This document shows positions 18,016 to 26,429 of a stretch of 64,000 nt of DNA, piece by piece; the first letter of the stretch is position 1, and every line of letters begins with the position of its first letter. Source of the DNA: Acidocella aminolytica 101 = DSM 11237 (GTDB lineage Bacteria > Pseudomonadota > Alphaproteobacteria > Acetobacterales > Acetobacteraceae); NCBI RefSeq assembly GCF_900129125.1, contig NZ_FQVJ01000002.1, positions 62,001-126,000 on the forward strand. The letters run 5' to 3'. Both the position numbers and the translations under genes were made by a program. The notes under the pieces were generated by a model. It worked only from the letters and a program-made list of their open reading frames with translations, had not been told where the DNA came from and ran no database searches.

Positions 18016-19782
18016 TTATTCTGCGGCTTCGGCAGGTGGAGGTAGACTTGATAATTCAGCTTCGGCTTCAGCTAAACCGGCTTTGGCTGCGAAATTAAAG
18101 CAACTCCGGGCTTCTTCGATGTTCTGCTCAGTCGCAATGCCCATGCGGAGATACCTCCCAAGCATAAGCGTCGCCCTTGGGTGTTTAAGAGATGCAGCCT
18201 GCCGATACCATGCCAATGATTTTTCACGGTCAGTTTCGATTCCATGCCCGCCGCCATAAAGAGCCCCAAGCGCAAACATGGCTTCTGCATTTCCTTGAGC
18301 GGCTGCGCGTTCGAATAGCTGCCGGGCAATATCATCGTCTTTTGGTCCTCCAAGGCCTTGTAGACTCAAGGACGCAAGGTCAAGCAGCGCTTCCGGCATG
18401 TTTTTGTCGGCAGCTTCCTGCAGCCAACGCCGAGCTTCTTCTAGATCCTGCTGAACGCCTTTTCCTTCGGCGAGAAGGCGCCCATAACGATATTGCGCAT
18501 TAACGATGTTATCTGCCGCGCGGCGGAACCAATACGCTGCCCGGGCATCGTCGCGTTCCACACCTATGCCTTCGGATAAGCACACGGCAAAATTATAGGC
18601 GCCAATCGCATCACCTGATTCGGCAGCTTTTTCGAACCAATCCTGGATTGGAGGTGCCTTAGTTATGTTGGGGTTAGTCTTTTTCCTCAGAAGCAAAGTG
18701 GCGAGGTCGGACTGAGCGACGTTGTCGCCCTTCTCTGCCGCAATTTTCAGCCACTTTGCCGCTTCATCCGGGTCGCGTGGAACAGCGCCACCGCCAACCC
18801 CGGTCATGTACAGAAGACCTAGCGTCCTGGCGGATTGCTGGTGCCCTGCATCAGCGGCAATTTTATACCAACTTGTGGCTTCAGCGTAATTGGGCGGCAA
18901 TCCATCACTGCCTCGGGCATAAAGTTCACCAATTAGTGCGGCTGCTTCAGGTTCGCCTTCAAGCGCGGCGCGCCGCAGCCAAGTTTCACCTTCGGTTCTA
19001 TTCTCTGAAACGCCAATGCCATTGAACAGCATTATGCCATAGCGGAATTTGGCGTCACGAATACCTTTTTGAGCAGCTTGCTCATAATGTGAAGCTGCCT
19101 TGCCGAGATTCGCGTGAACGCCAATGGCTTTTTCATAGATCAGGCCGAGGTAATAATGGCCGGTTGCGAGGTCAGCCTCAGCGGCAAAACGAATATGTTC
19201 AACGGCAGAAAAGGTAAGTTCATCCGTCGTTGCTTCAAGCAGTCGAATTGTGCCGATCCCGAGATGCCCTTGTGGTATGCCTGCTTCAGCTGCTTTGCTG
19301 TACCAATGTTTGGCGCGGTCGATATCCCTAATGTCTTGAGGGCCGGTTGTGTACAGAAAGCCTGCCAGCGCTTGAGCATCAGCATTGCCCGCTTCCGCCG
19401 CTAATAAAGCCCATTTTAACGCGGTTTTAAAATCAGTATTTTCAGTTTTTGCTTCAGAAAAAAGTTCATCGGCGGACTTGGCCGAAAAGCCGCCAGCATA
19501 AAGCGCGGCTAGCTCACTTTGTGACTTGGTGTCGCCTTTTTCAGCGGCTTTTGTAAGCCATTGCGCAGCATCCACCGCGCTCCGGAAGCCCGAGACATCA
19601 CCGCGCAGGTAATACAGGCCCAGCTCACGCTGAGCAGCGGTCACGCCTTTCTCCGCAGCTATAGCATAAAGCTTGAATGCACGTTCATGCTCTCCCTGGG
19701 CGGCCAATTCGTTGGCGCGCTCAAGGGCTTTTTGGGGTGTGCGGGCCGAGAACTTGTCGGTAATGGAAAATTTGGCGCTCAT
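18016..19782 (-). CDS. Sel1-like repeat protein
   Basis: 588 residues made almost entirely of about 13-14 Sel1 repeats of roughly 36 residues (A..Y..AA..G...A...LG.LY..G.GV), for example AAEKGVTAAQRELGLYYLRG and ARSCFNFAAKAGLAEAEAEL. There is no signal peptide or membrane segment, so it should be cytosolic. Sel1/TPR solenoids act as protein-binding scaffolds. It is 6 bases after the HlyD-type gene and 15 before the double glycosyltransferase, so it probably assists secretion or glycosylation of a common client (inference). Confidence 0.9.
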   Translation of the reverse strand: MSAKFSITDKFSARTPQKALERANELAAQGEHERAFKLYAIAAEKGVTAAQRELGLYYLRGDVSGFRSAVDAAQWLTKAAEKGDTKSQSELAALYAGGFSAKSADELFSEAKTENTDFKTALKWALLAAEAGNADAQALAGFLYTTGPQDIRDIDRAKHWYSKAAEAGIPQGHLGIGTIRLLEATTDELTFSAVEHIRFAAEADLATGHYYLGLIYEKAIGVHANLGKAASHYEQAAQKGIRDAKFRYGIMLFNGIGVSENRTEGETWLRRAALEGEPEAAALIGELYARGSDGLPPNYAEATSWYKIAADAGHQQSARTLGLLYMTGVGGGAVPRDPDEAAKWLKIAAEKGDNVAQSDLATLLLRKKTNPNITKAPPIQDWFEKAAESGDAIGAYNFAVCLSEGIGVERDDARAAYWFRRAADNIVNAQYRYGRLLAEGKGVQQDLEEARRWLQEAADKNMPEALLDLASLSLQGLGGPKDDDIARQLFERAAAQGNAEAMFALGALYGGGHGIETDREKSLAWYRQAASLKHPRATLMLGRYLRMGIATEQNIEEARSCFNFAAKAGLAEAEAELSSLPPPAEAAE

Positions 19783-19788
19783 TTTATC

Positions 19789-21207
19789 TCAAGGCTCATG
19801 CAGACTCTCATAGGCCACGGGTGCAAGGCGAGAGAAGAAGTAAGAAAGAATGGAATGCTTGCCAACAACAATATCGGCTTCCAAAGGCATTCCTGGTACT
19901 AGCCGAAAGCCCTGAGGTACATTGTGTAGATTGATTACGTCCAGGGAGATTTTGGCCTTATAGTAAAGCGCTCTCGGCGTTGTTGGCAGGGGGGCATTCA
20001 TGGCAGAGTTGCTCTGTTGATCAAGCGGATTGATGCTTTCAGGGCTAATTGAAACCACCGTGCCCTTGGCTGATCCATATTCGAGAGGGTCTAACGTGTT
20101 GAACTTAACGTTAACATTGTCACCAACGTGAACAAAGCCGGATTCATCGGCATCAATATCGGCTTCAACAACAAAGGGAGCATTAATTGGTGCAAGTTCC
20201 ATTAACTCCTGGCCGGCCTGAAGAACGGAACCGATCGATACAGGCGCGATGCTTTGGACGATAGAATCTTGAGGTGCCTGAAGATCAACTAAATTCTGAT
20301 TCAGACGCGCTTTGGCCAGACCTTGGCGCGCCTGCGCCAAGTTATTGAGGGCTGTTGCCAAATCAGTAGAGGTTTGGGCTTTGAATTGTTGAGCAAAGCT
20401 ATCTCTTTGAGCTTGCACAGAAGCAAGCTGACGCTCATCAGCAGCGGCTTGTGATGTCGCCGAAGCCAGCTGAGCCTGAATATTAACGCGGTCATCCGTC
20501 GCTGCTTCTGTGTCGAGCTGACTGCCAACCTGAAGCTGCTGAAGCCTTTTGCGCATATCCTCAACTTTGGTGGCAATCTTCAACCGTTGTTGGTAATAAT
20601 CGGCCTGCTGCTGATACCCTTTAATTTGGGCTTCTAACTGCTTGATCTGCTGATCATAGTTCTCAAGCGTGTAGTGATATTGCCCCATCTGCTGATTATA
20701 AGTTTGCTGCATCAAAGCAGACGAGGGATTAGACGGGTCAGGAACGTAGGGCTTGTCTTCCTCCTGTGCCTGTAGCTGAGCAACCTGAGCAGAGTAATTT
20801 TGCTCCTGTTGTGTTAGAGATGCTAGATCGGCAGCTGTATAAGTGGGATCCAGAGTCGCCAGGATTTGTCCCTTTTTTACAACTTCACCGGAACTGACCT
20901 TTATATCCTGCACAATGGACGACGAATTAAAGGCCTGCACGCTAATATTGGGTGTTGCCGCATTGAGCACGCCTGTTGCCACGACCAACTTGTCTACTTT
21001 GACAATCGCAGCGATCACCAAAAGGGAGAAAACAAGTCCAGCCAGGATATAGCTAGTTGAACGAGCGATAGGAGGCAGCGGTGTTGCGATCACCGCTGAT
21101 GTTGGAGACTGGAACTCTAAAGCCGGCAAGGGCAAACCTTCGTTAGAACTCGCTGCGGCAAGCGACTTCCTGGAGGGTTTAGGTAATAGCTTGCTGAGCT
21201 TCGGCAT
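19789..21207 (-). CDS. HlyD-family type I secretion adaptor
   Basis: About 472 residues from ATG 21207, which has a GAAGGG box and overlaps the 3' end of the exporter gene by 29 bases; a longer reading to 21270 uses a non-ATG start and is unlikely. A single membrane helix at about 52-69 follows a short cytosolic tail. Then a biotinyl-lipoyl-like half (SSSIVQDIKVSSGEVVKKGQ), a long Gln-rich coiled coil (about 110-300) and the returning half (LQAPQDSIVQSIAPVSIGSVL), ending with the HlyD beta-barrel. It joins the inner-membrane ABC pump to an outer-membrane TolC-type channel. No tolC is in the window. Confidence 0.93.
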   Translation of the reverse strand: MPKLSKLLPKPSRKSLAAASSNEGLPLPALEFQSPTSAVIATPLPPIARSTSYILAGLVFSLLVIAAIVKVDKLVVATGVLNAATPNISVQAFNSSSIVQDIKVSSGEVVKKGQILATLDPTYTAADLASLTQQEQNYSAQVAQLQAQEEDKPYVPDPSNPSSALMQQTYNQQMGQYHYTLENYDQQIKQLEAQIKGYQQQADYYQQRLKIATKVEDMRKRLQQLQVGSQLDTEAATDDRVNIQAQLASATSQAAADERQLASVQAQRDSFAQQFKAQTSTDLATALNNLAQARQGLAKARLNQNLVDLQAPQDSIVQSIAPVSIGSVLQAGQELMELAPINAPFVVEADIDADESGFVHVGDNVNVKFNTLDPLEYGSAKGTVVSISPESINPLDQQSNSAMNAPLPTTPRALYYKAKISLDVINLHNVPQGFRLVPGMPLEADIVVGKHSILSYFFSRLAPVAYESLHEP

Positions 21208-23458
21208 CGTCAAACCCTTCAGGCGCAAGGTGGCGGTTCTGCTGGAACCATAGATGGCGGTAGATGGCACAACGCTCGACTAATTCATAATGTGTACCAA
21301 TATCAATTGTCTGACCGCGATCGAGGACCATAATCAGATTACAGTCTAGCAGGGACGAGAGGCGGTGAGAAACGATGACCATCGTTCGTCCAGCAGCGAT
21401 GCGTTTGATATTGGCGTTCACCAACGCCTCACTTTCCGGATCAAGCGCGCTGGTCGCTTCGTCAAGAATTAGGATTTTCGGATCTGAAATCAGAGCGCGC
21501 GCAATCGCCAAGCGTTGCTTCTGTCCGCCTGAAAGATTAGGTGATCCTTCCTGAATAAACGTATCATAGCCATTCGGCAGGCGTTCGATAAACTCCTCCG
21601 CCCCGGCCAGTCTTGCGGCTCGGACAGCATCTTCGAATGAAAGGCCTGGGCGGCCGGCAATGATGTTATCCCGGACAGAGCCGCGGAACAGGAAATTATC
21701 CTGAAGCACCATGCCAAAATTTTTGCGGATGTGCCGAAGGTTGATCTCGCGCATATCGGTACCGTCAATACGGATCGCTCCAGTGTAGTCTCTGTTGATG
21801 CCTTGCAGAAGACGGGTGACCGTTGACTTGCCCGAGCCTGAACGACCAACGAGGCCGAGCATCGTTCCTGCCGGAATTTTGAACGACATTTTGTCGAGCG
21901 CAGGCGTCTTAGACCCTTCGTAACGGAAGGTTACATCGTTGAACTCGATTGAGCCTTCAAAACGAGGTCGTAGACCATTTGTAAGAGCGTGCCGTTCATT
22001 TGAACGATTAAGTACTTGTCCAACCATCAGAACGGCGGCACGGGTTTTGTCGACTTCTTCAAGAAGCCCAGCCAAACTGATGAGAGGCCCGGCAACGCGG
22101 CCGCTCAACAGCATGAAACCAAACAGCGTTGAGCCTTCTGTTGGGTTTTGTGAATGTAGGGCGATGTAGGCACCGAGCACTATGACGCCATACATACAAT
22201 ATCTCTGAAGAGGCAAAGCCAGGGTTGTCGGCCAATTCGCCAAACGGCTTTGCGCTACTTTTAAATCGGCGACTTCAGCAACTCTGGTGTCCCATTGAGC
22301 GGCCCGTGTGTTTTCCAAGGCTAGCGCCTTAACCGTACGAATGCCGAAAATGGTTTCAATCAAAACAGAGCTCTTTGAAGATTCAGCTTCGATAATTCTG
22401 CCGGTCATGATCGCCATTGGGCGCAGGAAGACAGCAATAATGGCGGCAATTAAAGCCGCGGCGATCAAGACAGTCCACGCAAGGGTGGCGCTCATATAAA
22501 AAAGGATCGGTAGTAGAAAAATGAGCATGAACACGTCAATGAAAGCATTCATCAACTTGCCCGTTAGAAACTCACGGATAAGGTTAGTCTGGGCTATCTG
22601 ATAAGCCACCTTACCGGATTGTTCGCGTTCAAAGTAATCAATCGGCAGCGACACCAGACGGTCAAAGACCATGAGATTCAATCTGGCGTCTAGCTTTGTA
22701 GCCAGTATCACCTCCATCATTTTCCGTGACCACGTTAGGATCGCTTCAAAAATAATGGATACAGAAAGCAACAGAATGATGAGATTAAGCGTTGCGGTTC
22801 CGTGATATTGGAGTACTTGCCCAATGGTGCGCATCACCACAAGGATTGGGACAAGGCTCAAAATAGTCAGTGTTACCGATGTAATAGCGATATCACGCAA
22901 AATTTTGCGGTCGCTCCACACAAGCCGAGAGATAAGGCCGAGGCTGAATGGCTGTTCTTCAATCGCGCCTTTACGGCTTGCTCGGATAAGCAATGTGGCG
23001 CCATTCCAGACTTGCTTTAACCGTAGCTCGTCAACCAGCACCGGAACGGCGGACGCTGGTTTTCTGGGGTCCCGGAGAACCAGCACTTGCCGGCTGAGAT
23101 CTCGGCCGACCACGAGCGCAGCGCCACCATCTTCCAAGAGGAGAATAATAGGATCAGGCGTGTTAACTTTCATCAACTGCCTAAAATTCATGTTCACGCC
23201 ACGGGCCCAGAGACCCGCTTCACGTAGCCACTGAACTAATTCAGGCGGGTTGGGGGCTGGATCACCTGAGCGCAGTTTGAGCGCCTCTATATCCATTTCT
23301 ATGCCGTGATATCTGGCTACATTCAGAATAGCCGCCAAGCGGGCTTCATCTGGTGGGTTAAGGTGGAGATGAGCGTCATGAAGAACAGCGACATCAGGAC
23401 TGGCTGTTTCCCGCATGTCCTCAGGCCCAGACTCTGGGGGGTGCGGCGAATCGTTCAT
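21179..23458 (-). CDS. Type I secretion ABC exporter with degenerate C39-like domain
   Basis: 759 residues: a C39-peptidase-like domain (about 25-165), six-helix ABC transmembrane domain (about 185-470) and nucleotide-binding domain (500-735). Walker A is GRSGSGKST (Lys544), signature LSGGQ 642-646, Walker B ILILDEAT (Asp666, Glu667), H-loop His698. In the C39 part the catalytic Cys position reads Ala39 (DEARLAAILNVARYHG), so it should bind, not cut, substrate, as in HlyB-type pumps. First gene of the minus-strand cassette; the AT-rich 247 bases upstream (23459-23705) presumably hold its promoter and that of the divergent GNAT, though I could not fix boxes with confidence. Confidence 0.95.
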   Translation of the reverse strand: MNDSPHPPESGPEDMRETASPDVAVLHDAHLHLNPPDEARLAAILNVARYHGIEMDIEALKLRSGDPAPNPPELVQWLREAGLWARGVNMNFRQLMKVNTPDPIILLLEDGGAALVVGRDLSRQVLVLRDPRKPASAVPVLVDELRLKQVWNGATLLIRASRKGAIEEQPFSLGLISRLVWSDRKILRDIAITSVTLTILSLVPILVVMRTIGQVLQYHGTATLNLIILLLSVSIIFEAILTWSRKMMEVILATKLDARLNLMVFDRLVSLPIDYFEREQSGKVAYQIAQTNLIREFLTGKLMNAFIDVFMLIFLLPILFYMSATLAWTVLIAAALIAAIIAVFLRPMAIMTGRIIEAESSKSSVLIETIFGIRTVKALALENTRAAQWDTRVAEVADLKVAQSRLANWPTTLALPLQRYCMYGVIVLGAYIALHSQNPTEGSTLFGFMLLSGRVAGPLISLAGLLEEVDKTRAAVLMVGQVLNRSNERHALTNGLRPRFEGSIEFNDVTFRYEGSKTPALDKMSFKIPAGTMLGLVGRSGSGKSTVTRLLQGINRDYTGAIRIDGTDMREINLRHIRKNFGMVLQDNFLFRGSVRDNIIAGRPGLSFEDAVRAARLAGAEEFIERLPNGYDTFIQEGSPNLSGGQKQRLAIARALISDPKILILDEATSALDPESEALVNANIKRIAAGRTMVIVSHRLSSLLDCNLIMVLDRGQTIDIGTHYELVERCAIYRHLWFQQNRHLAPEGFDDAEAQQAIT

Positions 23459-23705
23459 TTGGTCTCAACCCTCTATAAAAGCGGCGGCCTCGGATTTCTG
23501 GTTTTACCCATGAGACCCAAAACGGTTATGCCTTAAAAACGTCCTATAACACAACTTTATGGGGCAGGGTTCGATTGCAGAAGAGTTAATCAAAAAAACG
23601 TTAAATTATAACTTTTTATGAAACTCTGTTACTCTCCCGCGGCTTCCCCTTTGGAGGCAAAGCTTTGGCGGTTAGCGGCCTCAATATGGAGTAACAGGGC
23701 AGGGC

Positions 23706-24197
23706 ATGAATATACGAAACGCAACAGCTGATGATCTGGCGCAGATGCAGGCGATCTACGCTTATCATGTCCTCCACGGCACAGGCTCTTTTGAATATAT
23801 CCCCCCTTCGCTTGAGGAAATGAATCGGCGTTTTTTATCCAATCAAGCCGATGGCTTTGCTTGGGTGGTGGCAGAGGAAGGAGGGCGCATTCTGGGATTT
23901 GGCTACTACGGTCCCTTCAGAGCCCGGGCTGCTTACGCCAAAATCGTTGAGGATAGCGTCTATGTCAGGGAAGATGTCCGGGGGCAGGGGGTTGGCAAGG
24001 CCATCGTCGCAGCTCTGCTGGAGGCCGCGACGGCCTTTGGGTTTAGCCAGATGCTCTCTCTCATTGGCGATTCGGAGAACACGGCCTCTATCGGGGTGCA
24101 TGCCAGTCTGGGGTTCCAGCACGCGGGCACACTCAGAAAAGTCGGTTCAAAATTTGATCGAGAGCTTGATGTCGTGATTATGCAAAAACCTTTGTAA
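23706..24197 (+). CDS. GNAT acetyltransferase, phosphinothricin/methionine-sulfoximine type
   Basis: 163 residues. The sequence follows the PAT/Bar/MddA subfamily: IYAYHVLHGTGSFEYIPPS, FRARAAYAKIVEDSVYV, the acetyl-CoA loop RGQGVGKAIV and GFQHAGTLRKVGSKFDRELD. Members N-acetylate phosphinothricin, methionine sulfoximine or related amino-acid analogues. ATG 23706 is 250 bases from the divergent exporter start. Downstream, tail to tail, is a glutamine-synthetase-family gene, the enzyme class those analogues inhibit. Confidence 0.85.
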   Translation: MNIRNATADDLAQMQAIYAYHVLHGTGSFEYIPPSLEEMNRRFLSNQADGFAWVVAEEGGRILGFGYYGPFRARAAYAKIVEDSVYVREDVRGQGVGKAIVAALLEAATAFGFSQMLSLIGDSENTASIGVHASLGFQHAGTLRKVGSKFDRELDVVIMQKPL

Positions 24198-24239
24198 GAC
24201 AGTTTCGTTATACATGAGCCGCTGATGGTTGGGCGTGCC

Positions 24240-25598
24240 TCACATGCGTTCAAACGACCTGAAGCGTTCCCAATCGGTAACCGCTGCGTTGAAGGCGTCT
24301 ATTTCAACCTTTGCCATGTTGGAATAATGGGCAACGACATCCGCGCCAAATGCGGTACAAACAAATTTACTCGAGGCAAACAGTTGCCTCGCGTCACTTA
24401 GGGTGTGCGGTACTCTAGGAAGGTCTGCCTCATAAGCATTTCCTATAAATAAAGGCACGGGGTCATAGTCACCCTCTATACCGGCAAGTCCAGCGGCAAT
24501 CATTGCGGCAAGGGCGAGGTAGGGGTTTACATCGCCGCCAGGGAGACGGTTCTCGATGTGGATAGATTTTCCGTGCCCCATGACGCGAAAAGCACAGGTT
24601 CGGTTGTCCATTCCCCAGGCAAGAGCTGTTGGGGCAAAGCTGCTCGCAACATAGCGCTTGTAAGAATTAATATTGGGTGCAAAAAACAGCATGATTTCCG
24701 CGGCATGGCGTAGCATTCCGGCCATGAATTGCTGGAACAGCCGGGACGGCGAATGGCCGTCGGAATCCAAAAAAACAGAACTCCCTTGCTCATCACATAA
24801 GGAAAGGTGAGTGTGGCAGCTATTCCCTTCGCGTTCATTAAATTTTGCCATGAATGTTAGGGCTTGTCCGGCCTCAGCAGCAATTTCCTTGGCAGCTTCC
24901 TTATAAATTACATGTTTGTCACAAGCTGTCAGTGCGGGGCCGTAGCGGAAATTGATTTCATGCTGACCGAGATTGCACTCACCTTTTGAATTTTCGACCT
25001 GGATGCCAGACGCTTCCATCGTGTTACGAATACGGCGGATGAGTGGTTCAACCCGTGCTGTACCTAGGATCGAGTAGTCATTATTATATTGGTTGGCAGG
25101 AGTCAGGTCTCGATAGGCATTGCCCCAAGCGCTCTCATAGCTGTCCTTGAATAGGATGAATTCTAGCTCAGTCGCTGCCCAGGCTGTAAATCCATGTGTT
25201 TTGAGACGGTTAAGCTGGTTCTTCAGAATTGTTCGTGGCGCCATGGGCGCTGGTTGATGGCCGGATAGTTCAATGTCGCAAAGTACAATAGCGGCGCCAA
25301 CCTGCCATGCCGCCAAGCGCAGCGTTGATAAATCAGGTTTTAGAATAAAATCACCGAACCCTTGGTCCCAGGACATTAAACTATAGCCAGGGATGGGTTG
25401 GCACTCGACATCCGTAGCTAAGAGGTAGGCGCATCCTTCGAGTGCGTCCTGTGCCACGGACTCGAAGAAAAAACGGGGCATGACACGCTTTCCCTGAAGG
25501 CGGCCCTGCATATCAGGAGCCGCCATGATGATTGTGTCGATCTCGCCGCGCTCAGCCATGGCTTGCAGCATGGGCAGGTTCAATTCTTGGTTGCCCAT
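24240..25598 (-). CDS. Glutamine synthetase family protein (gamma-glutamylpolyamine type)
   Basis: 452 residues, about GlnA length but with the PuuA/GlnT-like layout: N-terminal beta-grasp (about 15-110) and catalytic domain with ATELEFILFKD, a GECNLGQHEINFRYG block, the FNEREGNSCHTHLSL metal/ATP stretch and NINSYKRYV. The adenylylation tyrosine motif of GlnA is not evident. Such enzymes join glutamate to putrescine, ethanolamine or other amines using ATP. A GAGGAG box precedes ATG 25598. No polyamine genes are adjacent, though a PuuD-like amidase lies at 44644. Substrate unresolved. Confidence 0.85.
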   Translation of the reverse strand: MGNQELNLPMLQAMAERGEIDTIIMAAPDMQGRLQGKRVMPRFFFESVAQDALEGCAYLLATDVECQPIPGYSLMSWDQGFGDFILKPDLSTLRLAAWQVGAAIVLCDIELSGHQPAPMAPRTILKNQLNRLKTHGFTAWAATELEFILFKDSYESAWGNAYRDLTPANQYNNDYSILGTARVEPLIRRIRNTMEASGIQVENSKGECNLGQHEINFRYGPALTACDKHVIYKEAAKEIAAEAGQALTFMAKFNEREGNSCHTHLSLCDEQGSSVFLDSDGHSPSRLFQQFMAGMLRHAAEIMLFFAPNINSYKRYVASSFAPTALAWGMDNRTCAFRVMGHGKSIHIENRLPGGDVNPYLALAAMIAAGLAGIEGDYDPVPLFIGNAYEADLPRVPHTLSDARQLFASSKFVCTAFGADVVAHYSNMAKVEIDAFNAAVTDWERFRSFERM

Positions 25599-25694
25599 GG
25601 GTCAGATCTCCTCGCTATGGCGTTTCATATTTATAAATAAAGCAAATTTTTCTCGTTTTAAGAAGAGAGCTGGGCAGAGCAAGGCCTGCCGGCT

Positions 25695-25722
25695 ATAGAA
25701 AAGGGGCTGAAAATTCAGCCCC
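25695..25722 (-). terminator. Intrinsic terminator of the XRE regulator gene
   Basis: GGGGCTGA/TCAGCCCC stem with a short AT loop; on the minus strand it is followed by TTTTCTAT. It lies 28 bases after the regulator stop. Confidence 0.75.
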
Positions 25723-25749
25723 GATCCATTTTCTAGCTCCTGTTTGTGC

Positions 25750-26229
25750 TTAGCTTGCCTCGAAGCTTGGCTCCGGAGTTGCGAGGGATTTCATCAAATC
25801 GAACATTCGTTTACGCATGGTCGGATCGGAAATCCGATAATAAGCGCGGACCAATTCAAGCGTTTCACGTTTGGTCAATTGATCATCAATGCCAGCGTTG
25901 AAGGGTTCTTGTTGTTCAGAAAAGCCATAAGTCCGACCGCGGGGGCCCGAAATCGGGCTTTCAGACATGCCCTCGGGCATATCATCAAAGAAATAGGAGA
26001 TGGGAACATCCAGCACTCTGGAAATATCAAACAATCGCGATGCCCCAACGCGGTTCATACCGCGCTCATATTTCTGGACCTGCTGAAATGTCAGACCAAG
26101 TGCATCACCAAGCCGCTCCTGCGACATGCCCAACAGCGTGCGGCGGAGACGGATGCGGGAGCCTACATGAATATCAATTGGACTGGGGCGGCTTTCGCGT
26201 TCCGGACGTTCAGCTTTCTCTACAGTCAT
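25750..26229 (-). CDS. XRE-family transcriptional regulator (conserved alphaproteobacterial type)
   Basis: 159 residues. An HTH-3 domain at about 20-78 (SRIRLRRTLLGMSQERLGDA, TFQQVQKYERGMNRVGASRL) is followed by a DVPISYFFDD segment and a conserved helical tail (RETLELVRAYYRISDPTMRKRMFDLMKSL truncated here to key part: VRAYYRI, MRKRMFDL). This is the PraR/PhrR-like regulator present in nearly all alphaproteobacteria, linked in some species to quorum, envelope or stress control. ATG 26229 is followed by an acidic/basic lead. It is monocistronic, with its own terminator and a 200-base upstream gap that should hold its promoter. Confidence 0.9.
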   Translation of the reverse strand: MTVEKAERPERESRPSPIDIHVGSRIRLRRTLLGMSQERLGDALGLTFQQVQKYERGMNRVGASRLFDISRVLDVPISYFFDDMPEGMSESPISGPRGRTYGFSEQQEPFNAGIDDQLTKRETLELVRAYYRISDPTMRKRMFDLMKSLATPEPSFEAS

Positions 26230-26429
26230 AAAACTTCAACTCTCCAGCATCTGGTATCTTATCCGCCATTTGTTTTGCGCCGATCATCGGAGGGGAAGCT
26301 CCCATGAACAACCTACAATATCAAAAAGGCTGATTCACAATACCCATGATCAAGTTAACAGGCGTTAACTACCGACGCAATACAAAACTTTTGAAATTGG
26401 ATTATTAAATAGACGCAAATGTTGGGTGA

